Origin: Acidobacteria subdivision 13 bacterium RH2 MAG17b
GTDB taxonomy: Bacteria > Acidobacteriota > Terriglobia > UBA7540
NCBI GenBank assembly: GCA_002197525.1
Contig: NFUN01000057.1
Location: forward strand, 1 to 55,410
Direction of reading: 5' to 3'
DNA: 55,410 nt
The notes under the pieces are model-generated. The model searched no databases, was not told the DNA's origin, and saw nothing but the letters and a program-made list of their open reading frames with translations. Of this stretch, positions 39,473 to 48,410 are shown one piece after another. Made by a program: the position numbers and the translations under genes. Positions within the stretch are counted from its first letter, which is position 1, and each line of letters begins with the position of its first letter.

Positions 39473-40258
39473 TTACGGCCGGAAGCGGGAAATAATCACG
39501 CTTCGAACCCGCTCGGAAAGCGGCGCCACGTCGTTCAGCGTCATTCCGGCAGTCGGAATCGGCGGGTGTATCGTAATGTCCACTGTGCCGGGGCGGACGT
39601 GCAACGAGTCCGGTTTCAAAACAGCCCGGCTGCCGCTGATCGTGATGGGCACCACCGGCGCTCCGGATTTAATAGCCAGGTAGAAAGAGCCCGACCTGAA
39701 CTGACCCATGCCACCGTCGCGGCTGCGATGACCTTCGGGAAACAATACCACCGGCCAGCCGTCCCGGATGCGCTCCGCGGCCTGATCCAGACTCTTCAAC
39801 GCCTTGTGCGGCCGCTCGCGTTCCACCGGAATGTGTCCGGAACGCCACAGGTGCCAGCCGAGAAAGGGGATGCTGAATAGCGACCGCTTGGCGACAAAGC
39901 GAAATTGTACCGGGAGGCATACCAAAAGGATGGGAATATCCATCGCGCTCGGGTGATTAACGCAGAAGATGGATGTCCCCTGGCGCGGGATATTTTCAAG
40001 GCCTTCTACCCGCAGCCGGATTCTGGCGGTCGCCAAGATCAGGCGGGACCACACCCGCGCGCACCCGTGTTGCCAGCGGCCTTGCGAATCAAAAAAAGAT
40101 CCCGCCAGCGAAGCGGCGCCGCAGACACCCGTGTAAAGGTAAATGAGCGGGTCGATGATCAACCACGCCCGAAGCAGGCTTGCGAACTCTGTCAGCCGGG
40201 CCCGCACGGGGCGGGGCTCATCAGAGGCGTTATTAGGTTTTGGGCCTTCAAGCTTCAT
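39473..40258 (-). CDS. plsC: 1-acyl-sn-glycerol-3-phosphate acyltransferase
   Basis: Enzyme adding the second acyl chain in phosphatidic acid synthesis, attached to the inner membrane. The acyltransferase motif I is NHPSAMD (HX4D), motif III is FPEGHRS, and GAPVVPITISGSR is the binding block. The 261-aa size is typical. The N-terminal part (LIDPLIYLYTGVCGAASLAG) provides a hydrophobic segment. Its ATG starts directly after the folC stop (TGAATG), so it is translated with folC. The specificity between PlsC and related lysophospholipid acyltransferases cannot be decided from sequence. Confidence 0.9.
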   Translation of the reverse strand: MKLEGPKPNNASDEPRPVRARLTEFASLLRAWLIIDPLIYLYTGVCGAASLAGSFFDSQGRWQHGCARVWSRLILATARIRLRVEGLENIPRQGTSIFCVNHPSAMDIPILLVCLPVQFRFVAKRSLFSIPFLGWHLWRSGHIPVERERPHKALKSLDQAAERIRDGWPVVLFPEGHRSRDGGMGQFRSGSFYLAIKSGAPVVPITISGSRAVLKPDSLHVRPGTVDITIHPPIPTAGMTLNDVAPLSERVRSVIISRFRP

Positions 40259-41617
40259 TCAGGACAGCCGCGGCGCCAGGGAGGGCTCAAGGGTTCGCGA
40301 GAAGGAAAGCCTTCCTTCTCGCCGCGCTTCCTCGATGGCGCCGACCAAAAAGAGTGAACCTGCGACTAATACCACATCGTCTTCGGCGCTCGCCCGGCAG
40401 GCAGACTCCACGGCAAGGACTGGATCAGGCTGAATCACAACTTTTTCCGGCGCGCAGGCCGATCGCTGAATAATTTCCTCGGGCGAAGCCGACCTAGCCA
40501 TCGCCGTCCGCGTCAGATATACCTTTGTAGCCAGCGGGAAAAGCGCCTGCGAAATCTCCCCGATCTCCTTGTCCCGCATCGAGGCAAACACCAGCCGCAC
40601 GCGCCGGCCCGCGAGCTGTTCCATGATAAACCGCGCCAATTCGCGCGCCGCGGCAGGATTATGCGCCCCATCCAACAGTACCTGCGGCCGGTCATGAAGT
40701 GTTTCCAGGCGGCCGGGCCATCGCGCCGTGCGCAATCCTTCCCGCACGGCCGCGAGAGGAATGCTCATTCCTTCGCGCTTGAGAACCTGCGCTGCCGCTA
40801 CCGCCGCCGTAGCGTTCTTGATCTGAACCTTACCCGCGAGCGATGGGGAGAGACCAGTGAAGTGGCCTCCATCCAACTCCAGATCGAAGGTGAAAAAACC
40901 GTCGCGGTCGCGCGCGTTTGTGACGAGCGAGCGGCGCGGCAAGTCGATCCATTCCGCTCCCAGCTCTTCAGCGCGCCGCCGGACCACCTGCGCCGTCTCC
41001 TCATCTTCGCACCCTGAGATTACGGGCCGCCCCGCCTGGATCACTCCGGCCTTTTCCGCAGCAATTGCCGCCCGCGTGGTTCCCAAAAACTGCTCATGGT
41101 CCAGCTCAACGTTCGTGATTACGGCCACGCGAGGCTCGGTGATGACGTTGGTAGCGTCCAGCCGCCCGCCCATCCCAACCTCGAGTACTGCGAAGTCCAC
41201 CGCCTGCTTCGCAAAGTGGAGGAAAGCGGTAGCGGTGAGAAACTCGAAAAAGCTTAGGCGGCTCCTGAGCAAACCACGCTCGAACAGCGTGTCCGCTTGC
41301 TCTCGCACCGTGGTGGCCGCAGCCGCAAAATCCGCGTCGGATATCTCATCGCCCGCCACTCGGATTCTTTCGTTTACCCGGACCAGATGCGGGGAAGTGT
41401 AAAGCCCGGTCCGGAATCCGGCGCAGTAAAGGATCTGCGAGAGCATCGCGCAGGTTGAGCCCTTGCCGTTAGTCCCCGCCACAATCGCTGTTGGGTAGCG
41501 CAGTTGCGGGTCGCCGAGATCGGCCAGAATGCGCCGGATCGCTTCCAGGTCGAACTTAACCCGCCCTAGCTCGTGCCCGAGGTCTGCGAGATAGCTCACG
41601 CATTCGGAATAAGTCAT
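40259..41617 (-). CDS. folC: Folylpolyglutamate / dihydrofolate synthase
   Basis: Mur-ligase family enzyme that adds glutamate to dihydropteroate and tetrahydrofolates in the cytoplasm. The ATP site is GTNGKGSTCAM (about residue 50), and VLEVGMGGRLDATNVI and ITNVELDHEQFLGTT are family segments. The C-terminal domain has LLDGAHNPAAARELARF. The 452-aa size is normal. Start ATG (41615-41617) lies 15 bases from the accD stop, so accD and folC are probably co-transcribed. This pairing of accD and folC is common in bacteria. The stop adjoins the plsC start. Confidence 0.95.
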   Translation of the reverse strand: MTYSECVSYLADLGHELGRVKFDLEAIRRILADLGDPQLRYPTAIVAGTNGKGSTCAMLSQILYCAGFRTGLYTSPHLVRVNERIRVAGDEISDADFAAAATTVREQADTLFERGLLRSRLSFFEFLTATAFLHFAKQAVDFAVLEVGMGGRLDATNVITEPRVAVITNVELDHEQFLGTTRAAIAAEKAGVIQAGRPVISGCEDEETAQVVRRRAEELGAEWIDLPRRSLVTNARDRDGFFTFDLELDGGHFTGLSPSLAGKVQIKNATAAVAAAQVLKREGMSIPLAAVREGLRTARWPGRLETLHDRPQVLLDGAHNPAAARELARFIMEQLAGRRVRLVFASMRDKEIGEISQALFPLATKVYLTRTAMARSASPEEIIQRSACAPEKVVIQPDPVLAVESACRASAEDDVVLVAGSLFLVGAIEEARREGRLSFSRTLEPSLAPRLS

Positions 41618-41632
41618 CAGCGTCGCGGCCGC

Positions 41633-42508
41633 CTATCCGGCGCTCTTTTCAATCGGCTTCTCCGCGGTCCCCGCAAGCAATCCCAGAACTCTGCTCAGAT
41701 AAGACTTCAGCTCCTGGCGTGGAACGATGGCGTCCAACATGCCGTGCTCGATCAAAAATTCGGAGCGCTGGAAACCCTCGGGAAGTTTCTGCCGGATCGT
41801 CTGCTCGATCACGCGCGGGCCTGCAAAACCGATCAGCGCTTTAGGTTCGGCGATGTTCAAGTCGCCGAGCATAGCGAAGCTGGCGGTGACGCCGCCGGTG
41901 GTCGGATCAGTGAGGAGGGAGATGTAGGGCTGCCTCGCTTCCTCCAATCGGGCCAGCGCGGCGCTGATCTTCGCCATTTGCATCAGGCTGATGACGCCTT
42001 CCATCATTCGCGCCCCGCCCGAACACGAAACCACGATCAGCGGCATCCGCCCGGCGATACAGCGGTCGATGGCGCGCGTGATCTTCTCGCCTACGACCGC
42101 TCCCATGCTCCCGCCGATAAACTGAAACTCCATGGCGCAAACGCTCACGCGGCGTTCATCGAGCAGTCCCTCGCCGGCTATGAGAGCGTCTTTCAGGCCG
42201 GTTTCCTGTTCCGCTTTTTTCAAGCGATCGCGGTAAGCCTTCGTGTCTTTGAAGTTCAGCGGGTCAGACGAGCGAAGATTCGCATCGTATTCCGTGTACC
42301 GGCCCTCGTCAAACAGCATCGCCAGCCGGTCGCGGGCGGACATGCGGAAGTGGTGATTGCACTTTGGGCAGCAAAAGAGGTTCGCCTCAAGATCCTTCTT
42401 CCACAAAGTCTGCTTGCAGTCTTCACACTTTGTCCACAGTCCTTCCGTTTGCACCCGCTTCACCTTGGAAGCTTCCAGCGGCTTTTTTTCGTGGCGAAAC
42501 CAACTCAT
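41633..42508 (-). CDS. accD: Acetyl-CoA carboxylase carboxyltransferase beta subunit
   Basis: Carboxyltransferase beta subunit that with AccA makes malonyl-CoA, the first step of fatty acid synthesis. A zinc ribbon at about 27-49 has four Cys (CEDCKQ and CCPKC). The crotonase-like domain carries GSMGAVVGEKITRA, VVSCSGGARMMEG and LTDPTTGGVTASFAMLGD, all typical. The length of 291 aa is normal. It is followed by folC 15 bases downstream. The spacer upstream is an array of TCAATG-type repeats. The start is ATG at 42506-42508. Confidence 0.95.
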   Translation of the reverse strand: MSWFRHEKKPLEASKVKRVQTEGLWTKCEDCKQTLWKKDLEANLFCCPKCNHHFRMSARDRLAMLFDEGRYTEYDANLRSSDPLNFKDTKAYRDRLKKAEQETGLKDALIAGEGLLDERRVSVCAMEFQFIGGSMGAVVGEKITRAIDRCIAGRMPLIVVSCSGGARMMEGVISLMQMAKISAALARLEEARQPYISLLTDPTTGGVTASFAMLGDLNIAEPKALIGFAGPRVIEQTIRQKLPEGFQRSEFLIEHGMLDAIVPRQELKSYLSRVLGLLAGTAEKPIEKSAG

Positions 42509-42510
42509 AG

Positions 42511-42607
42511 AAAAATTGGATCATTGGGTCATCGGTTCATTGAACCATTGACCTGCCCCCAATTCAGATGCTCCCAATGATTCAATGCCACAATGAGTCA
42601 ATGAATA
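42511..42607. repeat. Array of 8-bp TCATTGNN/TCAATGNN repeats in the host accD-cobO spacer
   Basis: Three or four TCATTGNN units (42511-42550) are followed after a short gap by four or five TCAATGNN units (about 42575-42600), which makes an imperfect inverted array. The same units fill phage spacers at 10308-11062. This shows the repeat family is not confined to the phage locus. Confidence 0.75.
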
Positions 42608-42610
42608 AAT

Positions 42611-43150
42611 TCAGTATTCGATTCCTCGTTGCGCCATGATCCCTTTTTGATAAGGGTGCTTCACTTCGCGCATCTCGGTGACGAGATCAGCCAACTCAAT
42701 GATCGCCGGGTGAGCGTTTCTCCCCGTCAGGATCACGTGCACCATTTCCGGCTTTTGGCGCAGCGTTTCCACAACTTGCTCAGGCGAAAGCATTTTGTAA
42801 CTGATCGCGTAGTTAATCTCGTCCAGGATCACCAGGTCGTACTCGCCGCTCGCGATCTTTTCGCTGGCGAATTTCCAGGCATCCTCCACCAGCCGCACGT
42901 CCTCGGGATCAGGTTTTTCGACTCCTACTTTCACGAAGCCTCGGCCCATAGGGAGAATCTGGAAATGGTCCTTGCCCAACATCTGCGCGGCATCCAACTC
43001 TCCGTAATGCCATGAGCCCTTGATGAACTGAACCATGAGCGCCTTCATGCCCTGGCCCACGGCGCGCATGGCTACTCCCAGCGCCGCGGTGGTTTTCCCC
43101 TTACCCGGCCCGGTGTGGACCATGATCAAACCCTTCCAGACTTCCGGCAA
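42611..43150 (-). CDS. cobO: Cob(I)yrinic acid a,c-diamide adenosyltransferase
   Basis: Corrinoid adenosyltransferase of the CobA/CobO/BtuR type, which attaches the adenosyl group in coenzyme B12 synthesis or scavenging. The ATP loop is HTGPGKGKTTAALG (about 12-25) and typical segments are MVQFIKGSWHYGE, YDLVILDEINYAISYKML and MVHVILTGRNAHPAIIELAD. Length 179 aa. The start is TTG at 43148-43150 after AAGGAGG, six bases away. It stands alone here, without other cobalamin genes, so scavenging is more likely than full synthesis. It lies between rsfS and accD. Confidence 0.95.
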   Translation of the reverse strand: MPEVWKGLIMVHTGPGKGKTTAALGVAMRAVGQGMKALMVQFIKGSWHYGELDAAQMLGKDHFQILPMGRGFVKVGVEKPDPEDVRLVEDAWKFASEKIASGEYDLVILDEINYAISYKMLSPEQVVETLRQKPEMVHVILTGRNAHPAIIELADLVTEMREVKHPYQKGIMAQRGIEY

Positions 43151-43161
43151 AACTTGCCTCC

Positions 43162-43500
43162 TTAACCCGGCGGCTCAACCCGCCGCGCGTTTCGCCACAA
43201 TCGCTCGAGATCGTAAAACAACCGGGCGCGCTCCAGGAAAATGTGCACCACGAAACCGAGGTAATCCACCAGGATCCATTCCGCCTGCGAATAGCCTTCC
43301 ACGTGGGCCGGGGTCAATCCTGATTTTTTCAACTGCTCGACGACTGCGTCACAAATCGCCTGAGTGTGGCGCGTGGAGGCCCCTGTACATATCAGAAAGA
43401 AATCGGTGAAGGACGAGACTTCGTGCAGGTCCAGCAGGCTAAGTTCGAGCGCCTTCCGGTCCTGGGCGGCGCGGACCGCGTCCCGGAGACCGGCCGTCAT
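43162..43500 (-). CDS. rsfS: Ribosome silencing factor
   Basis: Binds ribosomal protein L14 and blocks subunit joining when nutrients are scarce. The 112-aa protein has the family core: SLLDLHEVSSFTDFFLICTGAS, STRHTQAICDAVVEQL, HVEGYSQAEWILVDYLGFVVHIF and ERARLFYDLERLWRNA. The start ATG overlaps the nadD stop by four bases (ATGA), as in many bacteria where the two are paired. It lies in the order obgE-nadD-rsfS. Confidence 0.95.
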   Translation of the reverse strand: MTAGLRDAVRAAQDRKALELSLLDLHEVSSFTDFFLICTGASTRHTQAICDAVVEQLKKSGLTPAHVEGYSQAEWILVDYLGFVVHIFLERARLFYDLERLWRNARRVEPPG

Positions 43501-44171
43501 AGTTGGGATCCTTTACGAACTGAGGGCTTATAGAACTTCGTCTTCAAAATGTATTCTTCCACAAGCGGAGAAATAAGGCCAGTCACGGAGCGCCCGCTGC
43601 GGAGCGCCCGCCGGAGATCGCTCGACGCTACCGGAACGCGCACCCCGCCGAGCACGTGCAACCGGTTCCGGCCAAACGTGACCGTGCCGGCGCTCTTATC
43701 CCAGCGCGGCTTCGGCGCGAGGTTCGGCGGCAGGGCGGCAAGCAGGTGATCGATCCGGAAGCCCGGCCGCGAAACCACGATGAATTCCACCAGCGCCAGC
43801 AGCCGCTCCGGCTCCTTCCACTGCTGCAGATCGAAAAACGCGTCCAGGCCGATCAGGAAAAACAGCCGGTCGCGGGCGCCCAATGTCCGCCGGACGGCGC
43901 GCGCCGTATCGACCGAGTATTGCAGCTTGCCGTCGGCGCGGGGAGCTTCCAGCAGCGAAGGGATGAACTTCTTCTCACCACCACAGGCGAGCGAGACCAT
44001 GGCGAAGCGATGCGCGTAAGGCGTAAGGCGTTGATGGCGTTTGTGCGGAGGGTTGCCGGACGGAACGAACAAAACGCGATCCAGCCGGAACCTGCGGGCC
44101 GCTGCTTTGGCAGCCTGCAAGTGGCCGTTGTGAATAGGATCGAAGGTTCCGCCGAAAAGAGCGATATTCAC
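43497..44171 (-). CDS. nadD: Nicotinate-nucleotide adenylyltransferase
   Basis: Transfers AMP to nicotinate mononucleotide in NAD synthesis. The nucleotidyl-transferase motifs are [12 protein letters not shown] (residues about 7-18, HxGH) and, near the end, [16 protein letters not shown] (ISSTxxR-like). Phrase [10 protein letters not shown] is a substrate loop. The 224-aa length is normal. The start is GTG at 44169-44171, overlapping the obgE stop by four bases (GTGA). It is followed by rsfS with the same overlap. Confidence 0.95.
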   Translation of the reverse strand: MNIALFGGTFDPIHNGHLQAAKAAARRFRLDRVLFVPSGNPPHKRHQRLTPYAHRFAMVSLACGGEKKFIPSLLEAPRADGKLQYSVDTARAVRRTLGARDRLFFLIGLDAFFDLQQWKEPERLLALVEFIVVSRPGFRIDHLLAALPPNLAPKPRWDKSAGTVTFGRNRLHVLGGVRVPVASSDLRRALRSGRSVTGLISPLVEEYILKTKFYKPSVRKGSQL

Positions 44172-45232
44172 TCTGGAGTAAGTTCCACTGAATTGTGCGG
44201 AAACTCAGCGTCTTCCGCGACCGCCGCCGCGCGAGGCGTGGCTTCGAGCGCCGCCCAGACCGCGCGCTTCAACGCTTCCAAACCCTCGCCGGTGACGGCT
44301 GAGATTTCATGCAAGGTCATGCCTTGCCCTTGGCAGAAGCGCCGCAGGGCCTCTAGTTTTTCGCCTTCTCCCACGGCGTCGATGCGCGAGGCGGCAAGCA
44401 ACATTGGCTTGCGAGCCAGTTCCGGGCTGAAATTCCCAAGTTCCGACACGATCACGCGGTAATCCTCCACCGGGTCGCGCTCGGCCTGCTCCGCCACGTC
44501 AATCAGGTGCAGGAGCACCCGCGTGCGCTCGATGTGCCTCAAGAAGCGTACGCCCAGCCCGCGTCCGAGATGAGCGCCTTCGATGAGACCGGGAATATCC
44601 GCCATCACGAAGGATCGCTCGCCATCCAAACCCACCACTCCCAGGTAAGGCTCGAGCGTGGTGAAGGGATAGTCTGCAATGCGAGGCCGCGCCGCGCTCA
44701 ATCGCGAGAGCAGAGTGGATTTTCCGACGTTGGGAAACCCAACCAGCCCCACGTCGGCCAGCAGCTTCAATTCCAACCGGAGCGTGGCTTCCTGGCCCAA
44801 CTCGCCCGGATCGGCCCGCCGTGGCGCCTGGTGGACTGAGGTCGCAAACCGCGTGTTGCCCCGCCCGCCGCGTCCGCCGCGAGCGGCAAGGTACCGCTGC
44901 CCGGCGGCATCAAAATCCCAAAGCCGTTCGCCCGTCGCAGCATCATAGACGATGGTGCCCACCGGGACCAGGATCACCAGATCTTCACCGCTCCTGCCGT
45001 GCCGGTTGGAGCCTTCACCATGGCGGCCACGGTCAGCCGTGAACTCGCGGTTGTAACGGAACTTCAGCAGCGTGTTGAGGTGCGCTCCACTCTCCAGGTA
45101 CACGTCGCCCCCATTCCCTCCGTCGCCTCCGCTCGGGCCGCCGCGTGGCACGAACTTTTCGCGACGAAACGCCATGCAACCGTTGCCGCCGTTGCCACCC
45201 GTCACCCGGATTTTCGCTTCATCAATGAGCAT
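44168..45232 (-). CDS. obgE: Obg-type GTPase
   Basis: Essential ribosome-associated GTPase. The glycine-rich Obg domain is about 1-155 ([36 protein letters not shown]), and the G domain contains [17 protein letters not shown] (about 165-180), [16 protein letters not shown] and a base-recognition loop where the usual NKxD is replaced by ASRID. The 354-aa size is normal. The stop overlaps the nadD start. It is separated from rpmA by 282 bases with hairpins. The start is ATG at 45230-45232. Confidence 0.95.
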   Translation of the reverse strand: MLIDEAKIRVTGGNGGNGCMAFRREKFVPRGGPSGGDGGNGGDVYLESGAHLNTLLKFRYNREFTADRGRHGEGSNRHGRSGEDLVILVPVGTIVYDAATGERLWDFDAAGQRYLAARGGRGGRGNTRFATSVHQAPRRADPGELGQEATLRLELKLLADVGLVGFPNVGKSTLLSRLSAARPRIADYPFTTLEPYLGVVGLDGERSFVMADIPGLIEGAHLGRGLGVRFLRHIERTRVLLHLIDVAEQAERDPVEDYRVIVSELGNFSPELARKPMLLAASRIDAVGEGEKLEALRRFCQGQGMTLHEISAVTGEGLEALKRAVWAALEATPRAAAVAEDAEFPHNSVELTPE

Positions 45233-45514
45233 AGTGCAACTCTAGCGGCGTCTTTCAAGTTTAACTCAGATAGATGGGTTTCCGGTCAGTTCGTGCCGGT
45301 GTTCTACGAGCGTCAATTCCGGCGCCGGACCCATGCGAATAGCAGACAACGCCCCCCACCTGAAGGGTGTTGGCAGCACACCTATGCATTAGGATGAGGC
45401 ATAGGGCGTCGAGTCTTTTCGGAGGGGGTTGGGAAGCGGGCGCTGAACCTTGGCCAGCATCCTTAGCTGGGGTGGCGGCTTCTGGCCGCCAGCGCTAGTA
45501 AAGACTCGTATAGC
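45233..45514. other. Spacer between rpmA and obgE
   Basis: 282 bases without a supported gene. It contains the palindrome GGCGGC-TTCTG-GCCGCC-like stem near 45474-45490, on the rpmA side. This might reduce read-through from rpmA into obgE, but a T-run is absent. No promoter was identified. Confidence 0.35.
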
Positions 45515-45784
45515 CTACTGTGAATCCAGGGTGGGAACGATGATGCTCACGAAGCGGCCGCTGCGGCCTTTGTCCTGGAATTGAACCACGCCAGTCACCT
45601 TGGCATAAAGCGTATCGTCTGATCCGAGTCCAACGTTCAACCCAGGCTTCAGCCGCGTCCCTCGCTGGCGGACCAGGATCGAGCCGCCCGTCACCAACTG
45701 GCCGGCGAAGCGCTTCACGCCCAGACGCTGAGCGTTTGAATCCCGTCCGTTTCGCGAACTGCCAAGTCCTTTTTTATGCGCCAT
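45515..45784 (-). CDS. rpmA: Ribosomal protein L27
   Basis: Large-subunit protein at the peptidyl-transferase centre. The 89-aa protein starts [20 protein letters not shown], the usual start without the extra leader found in Firmicutes. The stretch [21 protein letters not shown] is conserved. It lies downstream of rplU with 178 bases between, with the usual order L21 then L27 then Obg. Confidence 0.97.
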   Translation of the reverse strand: MAHKKGLGSSRNGRDSNAQRLGVKRFAGQLVTGGSILVRQRGTRLKPGLNVGLGSDDTLYAKVTGVVQFQDKGRSGRFVSIIVPTLDSQ

Positions 45785-45844
45785 GCTGCTGTTCCCTTTC
45801 CTGATTCACCACGCCGCGAACCCCTTGCGCTGACGTTGCGGTTT

Positions 45845-45897
45845 TAGAGACTGTATGAAAACCGGCGGTCACAGACCGCTGCGCCAGCCGCGGTTTG
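45845..45897. repeat. Degenerate copy of the palindromic element
   Basis: The stretch contains AACCGGCGGTCACAGACCGC followed by GCGCCAGCCGCGG, similar to 10-50 of this window but with the outer parts changed. It lies between rplU and rpmA. It is a REP-like hairpin that might work as a transcript barrier. Confidence 0.6.
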
Positions 45898-45945
45898 CAC
45901 TCTTTAAGCCTTTGCGTGCGGCCTTTATTTCAGAAACTTACAAGG

Positions 45946-45962
45946 CGCCCCTTCGTGGGGCG
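45946..45962 (-). terminator. Stem-loop directly after the rplU stop
   Basis: The perfect 6-base stem CGCCCC-TTCGT-GGGGCG begins one base after the rplU stop codon. No T-run follows on the minus strand, so it is not a classical intrinsic terminator; partial attenuation or RNA stability between rplU and rpmA is possible. Confidence 0.35.
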
Positions 45963-46274
45963 TTACGCGCCCGCCACTTCTTTGATCAGCACTTCGCTGA
46001 AATCCTGCCGGTGACCGATCGTGCGCCGGTACTGCTTCTTGCGCTTGAACTTCAGCACGCGGACCTTCTTCGCCCTGGCGTTGCGAACGATAACGCCGGT
46101 CACCTTCGCGCCATCCACCAGCGGCCTGCCTACCCGCAAGCTTTCCTTGCGCACCGCAAAAACGTGATTGAACTCCACGATGGAGCCTTCATCGCCCGCC
46201 AATTTCTCAACTCGAATCACATCTCCCGGAGAAACTTTATACTGCTTTCCACCCGTCCGGATGATCGCATACAT
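45963..46274 (-). CDS. rplU: Ribosomal protein L21
   Basis: Large-subunit protein. The chosen start is the ATG at 46272-46274, giving [20 protein letters not shown] with 103 aa. A TTG six bases upstream is less likely. AAAGGG lies upstream. Conserved segments are VRVEKL-like and [42 protein letters not shown]. It is the first gene of the ribosomal-to-accD cluster, next to a strong promoter. Confidence 0.97.
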   Translation of the reverse strand: MYAIIRTGGKQYKVSPGDVIRVEKLAGDEGSIVEFNHVFAVRKESLRVGRPLVDGAKVTGVIVRNARAKKVRVLKFKRKKQYRRTIGHRQDFSEVLIKEVAGA

Positions 46275-46307
46275 AGGCAAACCCTTTCTCTAGACCGCAA
46301 AATCTAT

Positions 46308-46336
46308 ATTTTACGGACGATCATGCGCCCTGTCAA
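46308..46336 (-). promoter_or_regulatory. Strong sigma70-type promoter of the rplU cluster
   Basis: On the minus strand TTGACA (46331-46336) and TAAAAT (46308-46313) are separated by exactly 17 bases. The -35 box is perfect and the -10 box matches five of six. The transcript start near 46301 leaves a leader of about 25 bases before the rplU ATG. Confidence 0.8.
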
Positions 46337-46375
46337 TTCGTTGTACTCTATTCGTTGTACCCGAAAGCAAAGCAT

Positions 46376-46480
46376 TTTGGTGGTAGGTCAGTTTGGCTGC
46401 TGTAGCGCCGGTATAAACCTGCGGCCTTGACATTTCGCCGCTCACAGAGCGGCGCTACAGCGAACTGACCCGCTACCAAA
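46376..46480. repeat. MITE/REPIN-like element with inverted ends before pyrC
   Basis: The ends are inverted copies (left TTTTGGTGGTAGGTCAGTT at 46375, right arm AACTGACCCGCTACCAAA to 46480). They enclose two hairpins with edges TGTAGCGCCG and CGGCGCTACA. The element is about 105 bases and lies 15 bases before the pyrC start. It has the same design as the element at 53574-53696 but a different terminal sequence. Confidence 0.65.
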
Positions 46481-46495
46481 TCATCGAGCTTAAAG

Positions 46496-47788
46496 ATGGC
46501 CACTCTGCTGATTCATGGCGGGCGCGTGATTTCGCCCGAAGACGGGCTGGACGGTGCGCTCGACGTTTGGGTCGAAGACGGCAAAATTCGCGCCGTTGCG
46601 CCCGGCATCGCCGCGCCTGCCGGAGAAGTTTTCAACGCCCGCGGACTGGTCGTGTGTCCGGGCTTCATCGATCTTCACGTTCATCTGCGCGAGCCGGGCG
46701 GCGAGGAGTCCGAAACGCTCGAAACGGGTCTGGCTGCCGCCGCTGCTGGTGGCTTCACTGCCGTCTGCCCGATGCCGAACACTCGCCCGGTCAACGACCG
46801 GCCCGAACTGACTCAAGCGATGATCGCTAAATCCCGAAATTTTGGCCTGGCCCGCGTGTTTCCCATCGCCGCCGTTTCGCTGGCGAGCGAGGGCGAGACG
46901 CTCACGGATTTTGCGGCCCTCCTCGCCGCGGGCGCCGTTGCGTTTTCTGACGACGGGCGGCCAGTGAAAACCGCGGGATTGATGAAGCGCGCGCTCGAAC
47001 AGGCCGGGAATCTCGGCGCACCGGTCATAGACCATTGTGAGGATTTGAGCGTCACCGCGGGCGGCGTAATCAACGCAGGCGAGGTCGCGCGGCGCCTGGG
47101 TGTGAAAGGCGTTCCAAATGCCTCTGAGGATGTGTGCGTAGCGCGCGACCTGGTATTGGCAGGGGCGACTGGCGCGCACGTGCATCTGGCGCATCTGTCG
47201 ACGGCCTGCGCCGTGGAGATGGTTCGCGCCGCCAAGCGCCACGGCATCCGCGTGACTTGCGAAGTGACGCCACACCATTTCACGCTCACCGAAGAGGAAG
47301 TGGCGCGGCAGGGAGCGAACGCCAAGATGAATCCTCCCTTGCGTAGCGCGCGAGACCGTGACGCGGTCCTCGAAGGTCTCGCGGACGGCACGATCGACGT
47401 GATCGCCACGGACCACGCTCCCCACGCGGCGGCGCTCAAATCCCGGCCGATTGAGGAAGCAGCTTTCGGCGTGACCGGTCTTGAGACGGCCCTCGGCCTC
47501 GGGATCGCGCAACTGGTCGAGCCGGGGCGGATTTCCCTGCCGCGCCTGGTGGAATTGTTTACCTCGCGGCCCGCCCGCATCATCGGGCAGCCGCACGGCC
47601 GCCTGCGCGTGGGCGATGCTGCCGACATTACTGTGTTCGATCCTCAACGCGAGTGGACTTATCGAGTTGCCGAGGGAAGGTCCAAGAGCCGCAACTCGCC
47701 GTTCGATGGATGGAAGTTGCGCGGAGCCGTAGCGGCCACCATTGTGGGCGGAAAAATCGTCTACCGCAGACCGGCCGAACGGCTGTAG
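46496..47788 (+). CDS. pyrC: Dihydroorotase
   Basis: Zinc amidohydrolase that closes the ring of carbamoyl aspartate in pyrimidine synthesis. The metal ligand motif is DLHVHLREPG (about 60-69), followed by FTAVCPMPNTRPVND, DHCEDLS, VTCEVTPHHFTLTEEE and IDVIATDHAPH with the last Asp. The protein, 430 aa, is of the class I type without the carboxylated lysine of the E. coli form. The start ATG follows AGCTTAAAG with a weak ribosome-binding site. It is convergent with pyrE. The REPIN-like element lies just upstream. Confidence 0.92.
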   Translation: MATLLIHGGRVISPEDGLDGALDVWVEDGKIRAVAPGIAAPAGEVFNARGLVVCPGFIDLHVHLREPGGEESETLETGLAAAAAGGFTAVCPMPNTRPVNDRPELTQAMIAKSRNFGLARVFPIAAVSLASEGETLTDFAALLAAGAVAFSDDGRPVKTAGLMKRALEQAGNLGAPVIDHCEDLSVTAGGVINAGEVARRLGVKGVPNASEDVCVARDLVLAGATGAHVHLAHLSTACAVEMVRAAKRHGIRVTCEVTPHHFTLTEEEVARQGANAKMNPPLRSARDRDAVLEGLADGTIDVIATDHAPHAAALKSRPIEEAAFGVTGLETALGLGIAQLVEPGRISLPRLVELFTSRPARIIGQPHGRLRVGDAADITVFDPQREWTYRVAEGRSKSRNSPFDGWKLRGAVAATIVGGKIVYRRPAERL

Positions 47789-47815
47789 CGGCGGCGTCCC
47801 CGCCGCTGGACCGTC
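47785..47815. repeat. REP-like hairpin between pyrC and pyrE
   Basis: The palindrome GCGGCGG-CGTCC-CCGCCGC-like stem with the TGTAGCGGCG edge overlaps the pyrC stop. It could act as a bidirectional transcript end for the convergent genes pyrC and pyrE. The same TGTAGCGGCG edge recurs at 17862 and 16340. Confidence 0.55.
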
Positions 47816-47834
47816 GTCCGGATGCCGCCGCAGA

Positions 47835-48410
47835 TTATGGCCGCGGCCGGCTCCCCGGCTTGGCAGCAGGAATACCGGACTTGCAGAGGGGACACGCAGC
47901 AGGATCATAATTTTGAACGCTCAGCGTTACCAGCGCCGCGCGCGGCAGACCCAGGTCCACAGCGCCGCCGCTGCGGTCGATCAGAGAGCCAGCGCCGGTC
48001 ACAACCCCGCCCGCCTGCTCCACGCATTTGATGGTTTCGCGCGTCGAACCGCCGGTTGTCATGACGTCTTCCACCACCAAGGCTCGTTCACCGGGCGAGA
48101 GCGTAAAGCCGCGGCGCAGCGTCATGAGCCCGTCCTGCCGCTCGGTGAATAACGCGCGCGCGCCCAGCGCGCGCCCCACTTCGTGCGCCACCAAAATGCC
48201 GCCGAGCGCCGGGGCCACCACCACCGAAGCCTCAAGCCGCCGCAGCTTTTCCGCCAGCGCTGCCCCAAGCTGTTCAGCAACGCGCGGGTGCTGCAGCACG
48301 AGAGCGCACTGGATGTAACGGTCGCTATGCAGGCCGGAGGTGAGGATGAAGTGGCCCTCGAGCACAGCGCCGTGTTCGCGAAAGATTTGCAGGAACTGTT
48401 CTTCAGACAT
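47835..48410 (-). CDS. pyrE: Orotate phosphoribosyltransferase
   Basis: Makes orotidine monophosphate from orotate and PRPP. The 191-aa protein starts [20 protein letters not shown] (ATG 48408-48410), and the PRPP-binding motif is [35 protein letters not shown] is the orotate region. A Cys pair at the C-terminus (CPLCKSG) is characteristic of a longer group of PyrE. The gene overlaps the pyrF end by eight bases. A longer frame upstream is Arg-rich and is rejected. Confidence 0.93.
   Translation of the reverse strand: MSEEQFLQIFREHGAVLEGHFILTSGLHSDRYIQCALVLQHPRVAEQLGAALAEKLRRLEASVVVAPALGGILVAHEVGRALGARALFTERQDGLMTLRRGFTLSPGERALVVEDVMTTGGSTRETIKCVEQAGGVVTGAGSLIDRSGGAVDLGLPRAALVTLSVQNYDPAACPLCKSGIPAAKPGSRPRP

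Noticed and set aside
46490-47908. 472-codon minus-strand frame opposite pyrC
   Set aside because: It overlaps the whole of pyrC, has Arg/His-rich shadow composition and no ribosome-binding site.
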